A stretch of DNA of 64,000 nt from Heterocephalus glaber. Taxonomy: Eukaryota; Chordata; Mammalia; Rodentia; Bathyergidae. This document shows, in pieces, positions 12,301 to 24,537 of this stretch; the stretch's first letter is position 1; each line of letters begins with the position of its first letter. The position numbers and the translations under genes are program-made. The notes under the pieces are model-generated. The model did no database searches. It saw only the letters and a list, made by a program, of their open reading frames with translations, and was not told the origin of the DNA. Location: assembly GCF_000247695.1 (NCBI RefSeq), contig NW_004624781.1, forward strand, positions 6,191,882 to 6,255,881, in the 5' to 3' direction.

Positions 12301-15300
12301 CTATCACATTAGTAACTCCACATTTGGCAACATTTTGGTAGTTCTCAGTTATTTGCTATTATGATAAACAACGGACAATAGCATCTGTGAATTATTTTCT
12401 TAAGATGAATACCTAAAGTCACACTGATATTCTCAAACTGCCTTTCAGACATGTCATATCCACATATTTTCATTTCCATCAACACACTGAGTATTTACAT
12501 TATTTTTCCATCTCACACAAAAACAGTATCTTATTGTCATTCATTTGATCGTTAATAAAGGTGAACAGTGGTTTCTAATATGCTTATTAATAAGTATATA
12601 TCCTTATTTGAATGTTTGATATCATAGTTTGGATACTGAAGCATTTAGATACCAAGCTCAGGCAGCCAAGGATACTGCACTATTCTTGTCTACAAGCCTT
12701 CTGAGTTTTATTACTATTGTGGGTTGAACTGTGGCCCCCCCAACCCCTCATTCCTATAAAAGTGATCTTATTTGGAAATAGAGTCCTCACAAATGTAATA
12801 AAGTTAAGAGAAGGATTAATTTCAATCCGAGTGAGGCCTAGAACCAATGGACGCTAAACTTGTAAGGAGAAAGAGATGCAGAGACACAGAAACACAGGGC
12901 AACACCATGAGTCCACATAGGCAGAGAATGGAATAGTGCAACTATAAGCTAAGCAGTGCCAAAGACTGCCTGAAACCACCAAAACCCAGCAGAGGCCAGG
13001 AGGGGCCCTTTCCTAGAGCCCTCAGTGGGAGATATGATTGGATCTCTGGAGTCCAAAATTTTGAGAGAATTTCTTATGTTTTAAGCTGCCTGATTTGTGG
13101 CCCTTTGCTGTAGCAGCCTAGGAAACTAACAGGGATACCAAACAGCCAGAATCCAAATAGGGAAGGATTAATAAATTTAAGTGGATGTTCTTGACTCTTG
13201 AGTTTGGTTAGTGAGAATTCAATGAAGGATAACTACATGTGCATTTTCTTAATTACTCACTCATGTCCTTTANNNNNNNNNNNNNNNNNNNNNNNNNNNN
13301 NNNNNNNNNNNNNNNNNNNNNNNNNNNNNNNNNNNNNNNNNNNNNNNNNNNNNNNNNNNNNNNNNNNNNNNNTTTTTTTTTTTTTTTTTAACCAGGAATT
13401 GAACTCAGTGCCTCACTCTTGCCCGGCAGGTGCTGTGGCACTGAGCTATATTACATTCCTGGCTTCCTCTGCTTATTCTTGCATTATGATTATGTACTTT
13501 TATTAATTTTAAATATATGATATATAGGGGGAAGCAGAGACAGAGAGAATATATACAGATATTAACCCATATCATACATGATTATTTCTCTATAGCTTAT
13601 CTTATAATGCATAATTTATATACTTCATTAACTCATAGATGTAGGTTTTTATCTCCACAACTATAAGTTTTATGAAATACTTAGCACATTTCAGATGCTT
13701 AATACATGAATATTTAAAGCAACTTTGTTCATAGTCATTAAAAATGTTCAACTACCTAAATGTCCTTCAACCCAAAGTAAGTAACAAGCTGAGCACAACC
13801 ATACTCAGCAATAAAAAGGCATGAACAGGGCAGGGGATTTAGCTCAGTGGTTCTGCCACCTGCCCCGTAAGCGGAAAGACCTGAGTTTGATCCCCAGCAC
13901 CAAAAAAAAAAACACACAAAAAAGGCATGAACAGCTGATACACATAACAAGGTGATGGTGAAACTTTTAGAGACGAGTGGCCAAATTGTGCCCCAAAACC
14001 CACTTATTTATCACAAAATTCCAACACTGAAATAAACCTGAATACTGAAGTTTTAGTTTAGAAAAAACAACTCATACACCTGGCTCACATGCCGATAGAG
14101 CGGGCTCTGCATGCCAGCTGTGGGCACTGCCAACATAAATGAATGTCAAATGCAGCCCCACAAAGCTATATGATTTTATTTACATAACATTCTAGAAAAG
14201 GCAAAACTGTAAAGAAAACAGGTTTGTAGTTTCCAAGAAACTAGGGGGAGGGGAAAGGGTTGACCATGAAGACAAATGAGAAAATATTTAGACTAAATGT
14301 ATATTTGTCAAAATTCACAGACATGTACCCTAAAAGGGTGACATTTGATGATATATAAATAAACTTCAAAAAACCCAACTTAAAACCCCACACTTTTAGG
14401 ATTGAGTTATATTTTAAAACCAAATAAATTGCTCATACCTCATAGATAAATGGGTCTTTACAGACTCCCTTCTTTTCTTCATTAAATTTCCTAAAATGTA
14501 GAACCACATGTGAAAAATAGAGCCACAGTACCAGCCTTGCTACTTAGAGGTTAACCAGCACTTTCCCTCCGCATGGTATGAATAGAAAAAGAAAAGGCAA
14601 ACTACCTACAGAGACCTTCAGGCATAGATGGAAAGGGGGGGAGACAGGTTAAGAAAAGAGAAAAAGGACTTGTGGCAGAGTTTAATAGGCTGCTGCTCAC
14701 AATTGGATACAAGGATTTTTTTTTGGTACCAGGGATTGGACTCAGGACCTTGCACTTGCGAGGCAGGCACGGTGCCACTGAGCTAAATCCCTGGCCAGGT
14801 ACAAGGATCTTTTAGAAGCAACAGGAAATTAGGTTGCCTATCTGTACTCTTCTGTCTTTTGAACAAGTTAATTGGGGGGGGGCGGGTATCGGGGATCGAA
14901 CTGGAGTCCTTGTGCTTGCACAGCAGGCGGCAAAACCACTGAGCTAAATCCCCGGCCCTTGAATTAATATTAAAATATAATCTGCCCCATGACTCTGAGA
15001 AAGTAAAACCGACTGGGTTCTGATCTACCACTGAATCAATGGGTAACTCCTGAGAAGTTACTTAAGGGTCTCAGGTCTTAAACTTCTATAACTAAGTTGG
15101 AAGCATTTATCCTCCGTTTCATGAGCTGTTACTAAAAACAATCAGTAAACTCTATTACGTCGAACATTTCCTTTTTAAAATGTAAGCAAGAGCTGGACAC
15201 GGCGGCGCATGCCTATAATCCCAGCACTTGCTGTGAGCTCAAGGCCAGCCTGGGCTACATAGTGAGACCCTGTTTCAAAAAAAGAAAAAGTAAGCAAAAC

Positions 15301-17478
15301 ATTCCAGGATGTCATTTAATAATTATCATTTAAGAAAGTTTTAAAATAGGGATCCCGAAGCTTGTGAACCATAAATCATTAGCATACTAAATACAAAAAC
15401 GCACAACTAGCCTGAAAGAGAAAACAATCTCTAGTGACTGAAGGAACCCAATACAACAGTTTGAGGACAGCATCTCTGTCTGTGATCTACCATATGACTG
15501 ACCTGCTACGGTAGAAAGAGAAGCGTAGGCCTGTGGCTGAGTTACTTATGCCATATAGCACAATATTGTGACTTATTCTGTCTTTTATATATAACTCAAC
15601 AATATTACTTAATCAGTCATTCAACAATCCTATGTATTATAGGCCAGACATTGTTGGTAGATATTGAGGGTATCAAACAGAAGCACAGTCTTGCCTGGAG
15701 TCCAAGGAGCAAAGCAATAGTCACTGAGTCAGAGACAAGCACTGTAGGAAGCTGGGGTGGACATTTAGCTACAGGGCTCAAACTTTATTCAGCAAGTCCA
15801 GAAAAACTTAATACAAGATCTTCAGCGAGGAAGATCTCTATGACTGTAATGCGGAGGGTAATAATGTGGAGTCCAGGGCAACAGCCGTGAATAATCTACA
15901 GTGCTTCAGAGGATTGACAGTATAGATGGAGCTGAGGCAGGAGGATCGATGCTAGTTCGAGGCCTGCCTGGGCTCCATAGTGAGTTCAAGAGAACTGAAA
16001 AGGAATGTGGGGCAGTGAAAAGAGAAGGAAAGAAGGGGTCTAGGATTTGGAAATCTTAACTCAAAGACAGAATTCAGGAGTAGTATGTTAGGAAGAAAGA
16101 TTAATTCAGTCTTGTGGTATTGACTTTGAGGTCCCATGTGTAGCTTTAAGAGACAAACTTTTGGTGCTCATCAGTGGAAAGAGAGACTAATAACACCATG
16201 AAATAACTGAGAACTACAGAGTCCAAACAAAGCTGTATCGATAGGGAACTGATCAAATAAACACTACAATCATGGAATGACAAACTATATGGCAATTGAA
16301 AACAATGAGCCAGCCAGGTCTAGTCCCAGCACTCAGGAGGCCAAGGCAGGAAGATCGCCTCAATTCAAGGCCAGACTGGGCTATACAGCTGAAGCAGGGA
16401 GATAAGAGATCCGAGAAGAATGAATCATGAGCCCTTTACACTCGTGTGGTTGAGGGTTGAGGGTTGAGTGTTGAGTGTAGGTCCCATTTTCTAAGGATTT
16501 GGTGTCATTTTGCTAACCTGACAAGAGGTACCCAGCAGTGATCTAAACAATCAGTTTCTGTAAAACATGATGTTGAGGATGAGCAGGGCCCTGTGGGAAA
16601 ATGGAAACTTTGCAGAGTGGCACTGGCCCCCAAAGGGGAGGGGAGGTGGCGAGTGGTCTGACAGAGTGTTACAGACAGAACACGCAGCCAGAGGAGATTC
16701 ACTGAAGAACACCATGGCCAAGGCCAGGGCACTGGAGGCTCAACAAACAAAAGGCCTGGTTAGATTGGCAGGATTTTCTTGTCCAGGAACAAGATACTCA
16801 TATCTCTTCTAAAGAATGTCACTGCTCTGTATAAAGTTACAACTAATGGTGCATACCTGAGTTCCTATAGGATAAGTTCTGAGCCAAACTTTCCTGCTTG
16901 TTATCCCATAGGTTGATCTCAATTTGGCTGAGATATGGTCATTTTTGTGTGCAAAAACTCCTAGACAAAGAGTCCCTTTGTCGCCAGGCGTGGTAGTGCA
17001 AGCCTGTAATCCCAGCACTTGGGAGGCAGAGGCAGGAGGATCACTGCTAGTTCGAGGCCAGACTGGGCTCCATAATGAGTTCAAGACCAGCCTGGACTAC
17101 ATAGAAAGACCCTGTCTCGAAACAAACAACAAAACTAAGAAAAGAGGACTGAGAAGGATTTACAGGCAAAGAAGCGAGAAGCTGACATGCACCAGGAACA
17201 CTTGTCACCTGGCACCTTAGGTGATAACGGAGTCGCTTTGCCGGAGGCCTCCCCAGGCTAACCTCACACCCAACAGAGAGCCGCCCCCTCTCCAACGCCC
17301 AGACTTGGAAAGCGGGCAAAGCGCCAGTCTTCGGGGCGTGGCAAAAGCCCTGGGGCAGGTACCCCGACATCCAGAAGGACAAGGGCTGTTCCGGGACCGC
17401 GGGCACAGTAAGAACGACAACTCACTGCAGGAGGCGAGCGTAAAACTCCTCCGTCGCTAGGTTCGTTCGCGCCCACAT
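304..17478 (-). CDS. ZWILCH: ZWILCH, kinetochore RZZ-complex subunit (exons 1-8, 3' part outside window)
   Basis: Zwilch is the middle subunit of the ROD-Zwilch-ZW10 complex. That complex builds the outer kinetochore corona, recruits dynein through Spindly and supports the spindle checkpoint. I identify it from the exon translations, which follow the vertebrate protein in order: start [17 protein letters not shown], then KFNEEKKG, then [15 protein letters not shown], then [16 protein letters not shown], then [12 protein letters not shown], then [13 protein letters not shown], then ESGEPRG. Eight exons total 819 nt (273 codons), all in frame with GT-AG junctions and no internal stops. This is a little under half of the roughly 590-residue family length; the rest lies left of base 1. 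It is divergently arranged with RPL4 from a shared CpG-rich promoter. Introns are loaded with SINEs and L1 pieces; intron 2 is the largest (about 6.3 kb) and contains an assembly gap. Confidence 0.95.
567..643 (+). mobile_element. ID SINE
   Basis: It has the tRNA-like A box TAGCTCAGTGG and B box GAGTTCAATCC, ending in an A-run. Confidence 0.8.
703..779 (+). mobile_element. ID SINE with TSD
   Basis: AGAGTATAATTATCT flanks both sides. Body TTAGCTCAGTGG to CCCAGTAC. Confidence 0.85.
856..933 (-). mobile_element. ID SINE
   Basis: Antisense body from GGTACTGGGGATTGAAC to CCCCGGCC. Confidence 0.8.
1054..1293 (-). mobile_element. B1 SINE split by an ID SINE
   Basis: B1 antisense (GAGACAGGGTCTTA, AACTCATGGCAATTCTCCTG, GTGCGCCAGCACACC) interrupted by an antisense ID at 1084-1167. 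The ID is therefore the younger insertion. Confidence 0.8.
1084..1167 (-). mobile_element. ID SINE nested in B1
   Basis: GGTACTAGGGATCGAAC to AAATCCCTGGCC. CAGGGTCTTA/CAGGGTCTTATT occurs on both sides as TSD. Confidence 0.8.
1325..1440 (+). mobile_element. B1-type SINE
   Basis: GGGCACAATGATGCATG, CCCAGTTACTCAGG and GAGGCCAGCCTGGGC follow the 7SL-derived order. Confidence 0.75.
1722..1842 (-). mobile_element. B1-type SINE, diverged
   Basis: Antisense TTTTTGAGATAGAGTCTC to GTGCCACCATGCTTGGC. Confidence 0.7.
2218..2373 (-). CDS. ZWILCH: ZWILCH exon 7
   Basis: It has 52 codons in phase 0 at both ends, acceptor CTTTCAG and donor GTAGGAG. It encodes [15 protein letters not shown], then [20 protein letters not shown]. 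Confidence 0.95.
3013..3083 (-). CDS. ZWILCH: ZWILCH exon 6
   Basis: A short 71-nt exon with acceptor TCTTAAG and donor GTGAGT. It encodes [19 protein letters not shown] followed by HHLSA. It joins exon 5 (phase 1) to exon 7 (phase 0) in frame. It is too short to stand out as an ORF; I found it from the protein gap between its neighbours. Confidence 0.9.
3300..3425 (+). mobile_element. B1-type SINE
   Basis: GCCAGGCATGGTGGCGCATG through GAGACCCTATCTCAAAA. Confidence 0.8.
3510..3588 (-). mobile_element. ID SINE
   Basis: GGTACTGGGAATTGAAC through GAGCTAAATCCCCAGC. Confidence 0.8.
3651..3718 (+). mobile_element. ID SINE, 3' end lost
   Basis: GGATTTAGCTCAGTGGTT through GAGTTCGATCC, then unrelated sequence. 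Confidence 0.7.
3852..4051 (-). CDS. ZWILCH: ZWILCH exon 5
   Basis: The exon is 200 nt with acceptor TTTTCAAG and donor GTGAAT. It encodes [38 protein letters not shown] and [17 protein letters not shown]. This is one of the best conserved parts of Zwilch. It ends in phase 1. Confidence 0.95.
4100..4176 (+). mobile_element. Old ID-type SINE
   Basis: CAGCTCAGGGGTAGAGCAT and TTTGATCCCTAGCATC followed by an ACAC run. This is the older TAGAGC-type ID, more diverged than the rest. Confidence 0.6.
4590..4709 (-). mobile_element. B1-type SINE
   Basis: TTTTGAGACTGGATCTCGG through CCTCCCAAGGGCTGGGAC. Confidence 0.75.
4777..4980. mobile_element. Short TA-flanked DNA transposon (MITE, Tc1/mariner-pogo type)
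   Basis: The left end CAGCAATACCTTGGTTCAC pairs with the complement of the right end, CAGTAGAATCTCGGTTTAC, and both ends abut TA (4775-4776, 4981-4982). At 204 bp with no ORF it fits a non-autonomous element. TTTGCAAAC-type subrepeats recur inside. The family is not identified. Confidence 0.6.
5387..5464 (+). mobile_element. ID SINE
   Basis: GGGGATTTAGCTCAGTGG through CCCCAGTACC plus A-run, flanked by AAAAATTACTC on both sides. Confidence 0.85.
5487..5556. repeat. 35-bp tandem duplication
   Basis: TTTTCAAAGAGA followed by AAAACTTAATTTATTATCAA occurs twice in a row (5487-5520 and 5522-5556), differing only around the middle. Confidence 0.85.
6613..6731 (-). CDS. ZWILCH: ZWILCH exon 4
   Basis: The exon is 119 nt with acceptor TTTTCCAG and donor GTAAGT. 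It encodes the acidic stretch [17 protein letters not shown] and then [13 protein letters not shown]. It ends in phase 2 (AG of an Arg codon). Confidence 0.94.
7312..7430 (+). mobile_element. B1-type SINE
   Basis: GGCCGGGCATGATCGTGCATG through GAGTCCCTGTTTCAAAA. Confidence 0.8.
7530..7870 (+). mobile_element. Old L1-type 3'-end fragment
   Basis: The wording of L1 3' ends is recognisable but diverged: CTCAGCAATAAGACGAAATG, ACACTCTGGATGGATCTT, CACCAGCAGGGGGCATG. It has no ORF. Confidence 0.5.
8075..8170 (-). CDS. ZWILCH: ZWILCH exon 3
   Basis: It has 32 codons in phase 0 on both sides, acceptor TTAACAG and donor GTAAGC. The translation begins [15 protein letters not shown] and ends FIMEKV, matching the family. 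Confidence 0.93.
8593..8690 (+). mobile_element. ID SINE with 23-bp perfect TSD
   Basis: Flanks 8570-8592 and 8691-8713 are identical (AAAATATTTACTTTAGG and six more bases), so the insertion is young. Confidence 0.9.
9309..9396 (-). mobile_element. ID SINE inside L1, with TSD
   Basis: ATGTCTTTAACTCTT flanks both sides. Confidence 0.85.
9460..9576 (-). mobile_element. B1-type SINE inside L1
   Basis: TTTTGAGACAGGATCTTGC through GTGCCACCATGCCCAGAG. Confidence 0.8.
9727..9862 (-). mobile_element. B1 SINE inside L1
   Basis: It has the internal duplication (GGCCTTGAACTATGT, then GGCCTTGAACTCATGG) and a GATTACAGATGTGTGCC end. Confidence 0.85.
9878..9960 (-). mobile_element. ID SINE inside L1
   Basis: AGTACCAGGGATCGAAC through AAATCCCCGGCCC; TTATTATTTA/TAATTATTTG flank it. 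Confidence 0.8.
10179..10258 (-). mobile_element. ID SINE inside L1, with TSD
   Basis: AGTCTAATGTTTT on both sides; body GGTACCAGGGATCAATC to CCCCGGCCCC. Confidence 0.88.
10552..10697 (+). mobile_element. B1 SINE inside L1
   Basis: GAGCATGGCGGCGCACACC through GAGACCCTGTCTCAAAC with a CAA-repeat tail. Confidence 0.82.
11137..11296 (-). mobile_element. B1 SINE inside L1
   Basis: GAGACAGGGTCTTGCTATAC through CATGTGCCATCACACCCAGC, with the internal duplication. Confidence 0.82.
11328..11413 (-). mobile_element. ID SINE inside L1, with TSD
   Basis: TCCATTTTCT flanks both sides; body GGTACCAGGGATCGAAC to AAATCCCTGGTCC. Confidence 0.85.
11622..11752 (-). mobile_element. B1-type SINE inside L1
   Basis: TTGAGACAAGGTCTTGG through CTCCTGCTACCTAGCTG, diverged. 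Confidence 0.7.
11800..11945 (-). mobile_element. B1 SINE inside L1, with TSD
   Basis: TTTGGTGGAATCTTCT flanks both sides; body GAGACAGGGGCTACATAG to GCGCCACCACACCCAGC. Confidence 0.88.
12038..12119 (-). mobile_element. ID SINE at the L1 truncation point
   Basis: GTACCGGGGATCGAACTC through TAAATCCCCGGCCC, preceded by a (CA)n run at 12018-12035. Confidence 0.8.
12722..13135 (+). mobile_element. MaLR (MLT1-like) solo LTR remnant
   Basis: The layout follows the MLT1 LTR: GTTGAACTGTGGCCCCCCC near the start, ATCTTATTTGGAAATAGAG, and an end of TTAAGCTGCCTGATTTGTGG followed by TAGCAGCC. It is an ancient endogenous retrovirus-like LTR with no coding sequence. Confidence 0.65.
13273..13372. other. 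Assembly gap (100 N)
   Basis: Exactly 100 N separate ATGTCCTTTA from a T-run. The size is probably a placeholder. It lies in ZWILCH intron 2. Confidence 0.99.
13373..13465 (-). mobile_element. ID SINE adjoining the gap
   Basis: A T-run, then CAGGAATTGAACTCAGTGCC to GAGCTATATTACATTCCTGGC, an older copy. Confidence 0.7.
13738..14380 (+). mobile_element. Old L1 3'-end fragments
   Basis: AAATGTCCTTCAACCC, ACTCAGCAATAAAAAGGCATG and, after 14150, TATATGATTTTATTTACATA and ACATGTACCCTAAAAGGGTG are typical L1 3' text. The 13965-14150 part is not recognised. An ID SINE is nested inside. Confidence 0.6.
13829..13911 (+). mobile_element. ID SINE nested in L1, with TSD
   Basis: AAAAGGCATGAACAG flanks both sides. 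Confidence 0.88.
14439..14490 (-). CDS. ZWILCH: ZWILCH exon 2
   Basis: Acceptor TTTTAG precedes the exon and donor GTATGAG follows. It translates as [17 protein letters not shown] after the one base that completes the Gln codon from exon 1. It ends in phase 0. Confidence 0.93.
14717..14797 (-). mobile_element. ID SINE
   Basis: GGTACCAGGGATTGGAC to AAATCCCTGGCC with TACAAGGAT-type flanks. Confidence 0.83.
14871..14960 (-). mobile_element. ID SINE with G-rich tail junction
   Basis: A run of nine G (14874-14882) replaces the usual T-run, then GGGTATCGGGGATCGAAC to AAATCCCCGGCCC. TTGAA/TTGAACAAGTTAATT-type flanks. Confidence 0.8.
15189..15285 (+). mobile_element. B1-type SINE, internally deleted
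   Basis: GAGCTGGACACGGCGGCGC through GAGACCCTGTTTCAAAA, lacking the middle section. Confidence 0.75.
15927..15996 (+). mobile_element. Partial B1 SINE
   Basis: GAGCTGAGGCAGGAGGATC to CTCCATAGTGAGTTCAAG. Confidence 0.65.
16310..16410 (+). mobile_element. Partial B1 SINE
   Basis: GTCCCAGCACTCAGGAGGCC to CCAGACTGGGCTATACAGC. Confidence 0.65.
16983..17130 (+). mobile_element. B1 SINE with internal duplication
   Basis: GCCAGGCGTGGTAGTGCAAG, then two copies of the CCAGvCTGGrCT block, then GACCCTGTCTCGAAAC. Confidence 0.85.
17426..17478 (-). CDS. ZWILCH: ZWILCH exon 1 (coding part)
   Basis: The ATG is at 17478-17476 and the exon ends in CTGCA followed by donor GTGAGT (phase 2). It encodes [17 protein letters not shown] plus two bases of a Gln codon. 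The EEFYARLLQ stretch matches the vertebrate Zwilch N-terminus. The 5'UTR start is not resolved. Confidence 0.9.
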
Positions 17479-17960
17479 GCCTCCCCAGCCTCAGTCGGGT
17501 CCGGAATCGCCAAACTGAATTGAGCGCCCGGACGCCGACGTCAGAGGCCATGACCCCGCCAAGCCGGAACTACTTTCACAACGGACACGTTCCGTTTGTC
17601 CGCAAAGTTAAACTTTTTTGAGAACACCCAAGTATGTTTCTTGTCCCAATAGTCTTCCCTTTTGTATCAGAAAAAAAGTTAAAATAAGGTAGAAATTGGA
17701 GGAACGAGTAATTTGTCTCGCGAGACTTGGTCACGCCCCTTGCGGATTAGTCCGCGAAAAGGAGTCCCTCCTTTCTAAGCACTATTATTTAGCATTGCAG
17801 AAAATAAATAGTGTACTTTTTCACACATAAAGAAATAGCACAACATTTTTTGTTTTTGGAGATGGGCAGGGAGTTATTTCGTGTTTCTATGTATGTTCTG
17901 AGGCGAGGCCGGGTGGGGGAAACGAGGTGAAGGATACATATAGAGTGGTAGCGGTAGCTG
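17479..17960. promoter_or_regulatory. Shared CpG-rich bidirectional promoter, ZWILCH (-) / RPL4 (+)
   Basis: About 480 bp separate the ZWILCH start codon from the RPL4 start site. The flanks are CpG-rich (17220-17780). Visible motifs are a CRE-like CGACGTCA at 17536-17543, an ETS-type CCGGAA at 17564-17569 and the palindrome TCTCGCGAGA at 17716-17725. The divergent arrangement and shared CpG island imply a common promoter. Factor binding is inference. Confidence 0.75.
17716..17725. promoter_or_regulatory. TCTCGCGAGA palindromic core-promoter motif
   Basis: This is a perfect 10-bp palindrome inside the bidirectional promoter. The motif is known to be enriched in TATA-less CpG-island promoters of housekeeping genes. 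Its role here is inferred from position. Confidence 0.7.
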
Positions 17961-17972
17961 CTTCCTTTTCCT
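17935..17972 (+). promoter_or_regulatory. RPL4: RPL4 core promoter and 5'TOP start site
   Basis: A pyrimidine run CTTCCTTTTCCTG begins near 17961, preceded by an A/T element (TACATATAG, 17935-17943) about 25 bp upstream. That is the usual ribosomal-protein-gene layout. A transcript starting at the C would carry a 5'TOP tract, the element through which mTORC1/LARP1 control translation of ribosomal protein mRNAs. The exact start is inferred. Confidence 0.7.
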
Positions 17973-18020
17973 GTGGGAGCCGCCGGGTCGAGAGGAGCGT
18001 GGCCTTCTCCTCTCCCCGCC

Positions 18021-23018
<4,998 letters not shown>

Positions 23019-23078
23019 ACTCTTAAAATCAAAATCTCTATCCCATACAGGTGACATAAAATTGGACAGTTTATTTTG

Positions 23079-23084
23079 AATAAA
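23079..23084 (+). terminator. RPL4: RPL4 poly(A) signal AATAAA
   Basis: A canonical hexamer 61 bases after the stop codon gives the short 3'UTR typical of ribosomal protein genes. Cleavage is expected near 23100. Confidence 0.9.
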
Positions 23085-23430
23085 GACTTGGTCAAAGAGG
23101 CAGTGAGAAACATAGCTGTTGTGTGAATCTTCATTAGAACATTTTGTAAATTATACTTTGTTCTCTTCCAAATCCAGTGGGGTAGGGGACACTAACCTCA
23201 TTCAGGATCTTCCTGCCATAGCCTTTAATTTGTCCCATACTGTACTCCTGGTACAAAATGGAACCTTAGATGCATACTTGATCCATCCATTTGAATGGAA
23301 GAGGGATTTGTAAATAACTCCATAAAATGTAAAAGGCTTTTCAAATTTTAGCCAGCGAGAGTTGAAGTTCATGAAGATTTGATAGGGTGCAGTTGCATGT
23401 TGTTTGAAGGTGCTGGTAAGATCCAGTGGT

Positions 23431-23512
23431 TGGGCTGGGATGTGTAGCTCAGCGGCACAGCCCGTCTGGCAAGTGCAACGTCCTGAGTTCAGTCCCCCCA
23501 CCCCACCTTTAA
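23431..23512 (+). mobile_element. ID SINE
   Basis: GGGCTGGGATGTGTAGCTC through GAGTTCAGTCCCCCC. Confidence 0.75.
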
Positions 23513-24040
23513 AAAATCCGATGGTACTCAAGAAGTGTCACCTGATGATAGGCAATAACTGGAGAAGTTATAACTGTTTTAGCAAGCATGCCCATGGGCT
23601 GAAAAAGTCCTAAAGGTTTTCAAGGATATTTTAGTTTTGCCTTGCAGGTAGGTTGGTTAACCAGGCTTGGGGAACTGCTTATGAAGTGTTCCCGAAACTA
23701 TTTTAGGGCTTTTGTCCCCTCTTGTGAAACTTCCACCCTAGAATTAGCTCCAGCTTTTGCTGTGAACCCTTGACTCGGCACTAAAATGCAAGTTGGTCAG
23801 CATCTTCACTTTTCCAGGGCGAGGTCTGTGCGGTCCTCAGTAAGAACCTGACAGTGGCAGTCTAATTAGCAAGGCCATTAGCTTACCGCAGTCTAGGGTA
23901 GGGAAGCCAGTTGGGGGGAGGGGAGGGCGTCCACTAGGAGTCTGCCTAACTGGGTTCAGGTCCTTGAGTTTGGTTCTGGAAGCTGGTTTTGATGCCTGCT
24001 TTCACATCCTCTGCAGGCTTTCTAAATCAAAGCTAGCTAT

Positions 24041-24126
24041 CGGCCGGGTATTTAGCTCAGTGGTTTCTCCGCCTGCTGCGCAAGCGCAAGGACCCGAGTT
24101 CGATCCCAGGTACCAAAAACAAAAAA
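24041..24126 (+). mobile_element. ID SINE
   Basis: GGCCGGGTATTTAGCTCAG through CGATCCCAGGTACCAAAAA. Confidence 0.83.
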
Positions 24127-24338
24127 TATAGCTGTCTATTGGAAGTGGGATGGACCACTATTGCTCTGGAGTGTGCCCATTTTCTCTAAGGGAGACAGCT
24201 ACCAGGTTCCATAGCAGATGCTTTAGGAGACTTCACTTCGTGTCCAGATGTTGTCACCTGGAAAGTGGGCCCTCCGCAAGCCTCCAACGCAGATACGCGG
24301 TGACACCACGCGCCGGCAGGAAGCGCTTCTGCCTTTCT

Positions 24339-24447
24339 CAACATGGCCGCTAGCCCCACCTCCGCGCGTTTCTGTGAGACAGTGGTGGTCACGTCATCAC
24401 TGGGCGCGAGCACCGGGGTACGGAGGGCGGCGGCGTGATCCGAGACT
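24339..24447 (+). promoter_or_regulatory. SNAPC5: SNAPC5 CpG-island promoter
   Basis: The 24240-24860 stretch is CpG-rich. Directly upstream of the ATG are a YY1-like AACATGGCCGC (24340-24350) and a CRE-like TCACGTCATC (24389-24398). No TATA box is visible. Factor binding is inferred from motifs. Confidence 0.6.
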
Positions 24448-24537
24448 ATGCTGAGCCGGCTCCAGGAGCTACGCAAGGAAGAGGAGACGCTGCTACGGTT
24501 GAAAGCGGCCCTACACGACCAGCTGAACCGCCTCAAG
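24448..24537 (+). CDS. SNAPC5: SNAPC5 exon 1
   Basis: It has 30 codons from ATG to Lys in phase 0, with donor GTGACC. This is the N-terminal coiled coil. Confidence 0.95.

Larger units (their letters stand above)
23105..24380. other. RPL4-SNAPC5 intergenic spacer
   Basis: It holds two sense-strand ID SINEs (23431-23512, 24041-24126). I see no gene in it. CpG density rises from about 24240 towards SNAPC5. Confidence 0.6.

Noticed and set aside
13198..13506. Open frame spanning the N gap
   Set aside because: A third of it is N; no protein can be claimed.
13965..14150. Unrecognised stretch between L1 pieces (TTTTAGTTTAGAAAAAACAA region) as a DNA transposon
   Set aside because: It looks repeat-like, but I could find no terminal repeats or target duplication, so I make no assignment.
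16446..16480. GGTTGAG repeats as a telomere-like or regulatory array
   Set aside because: Only about four imperfect short units; ordinary simple sequence.
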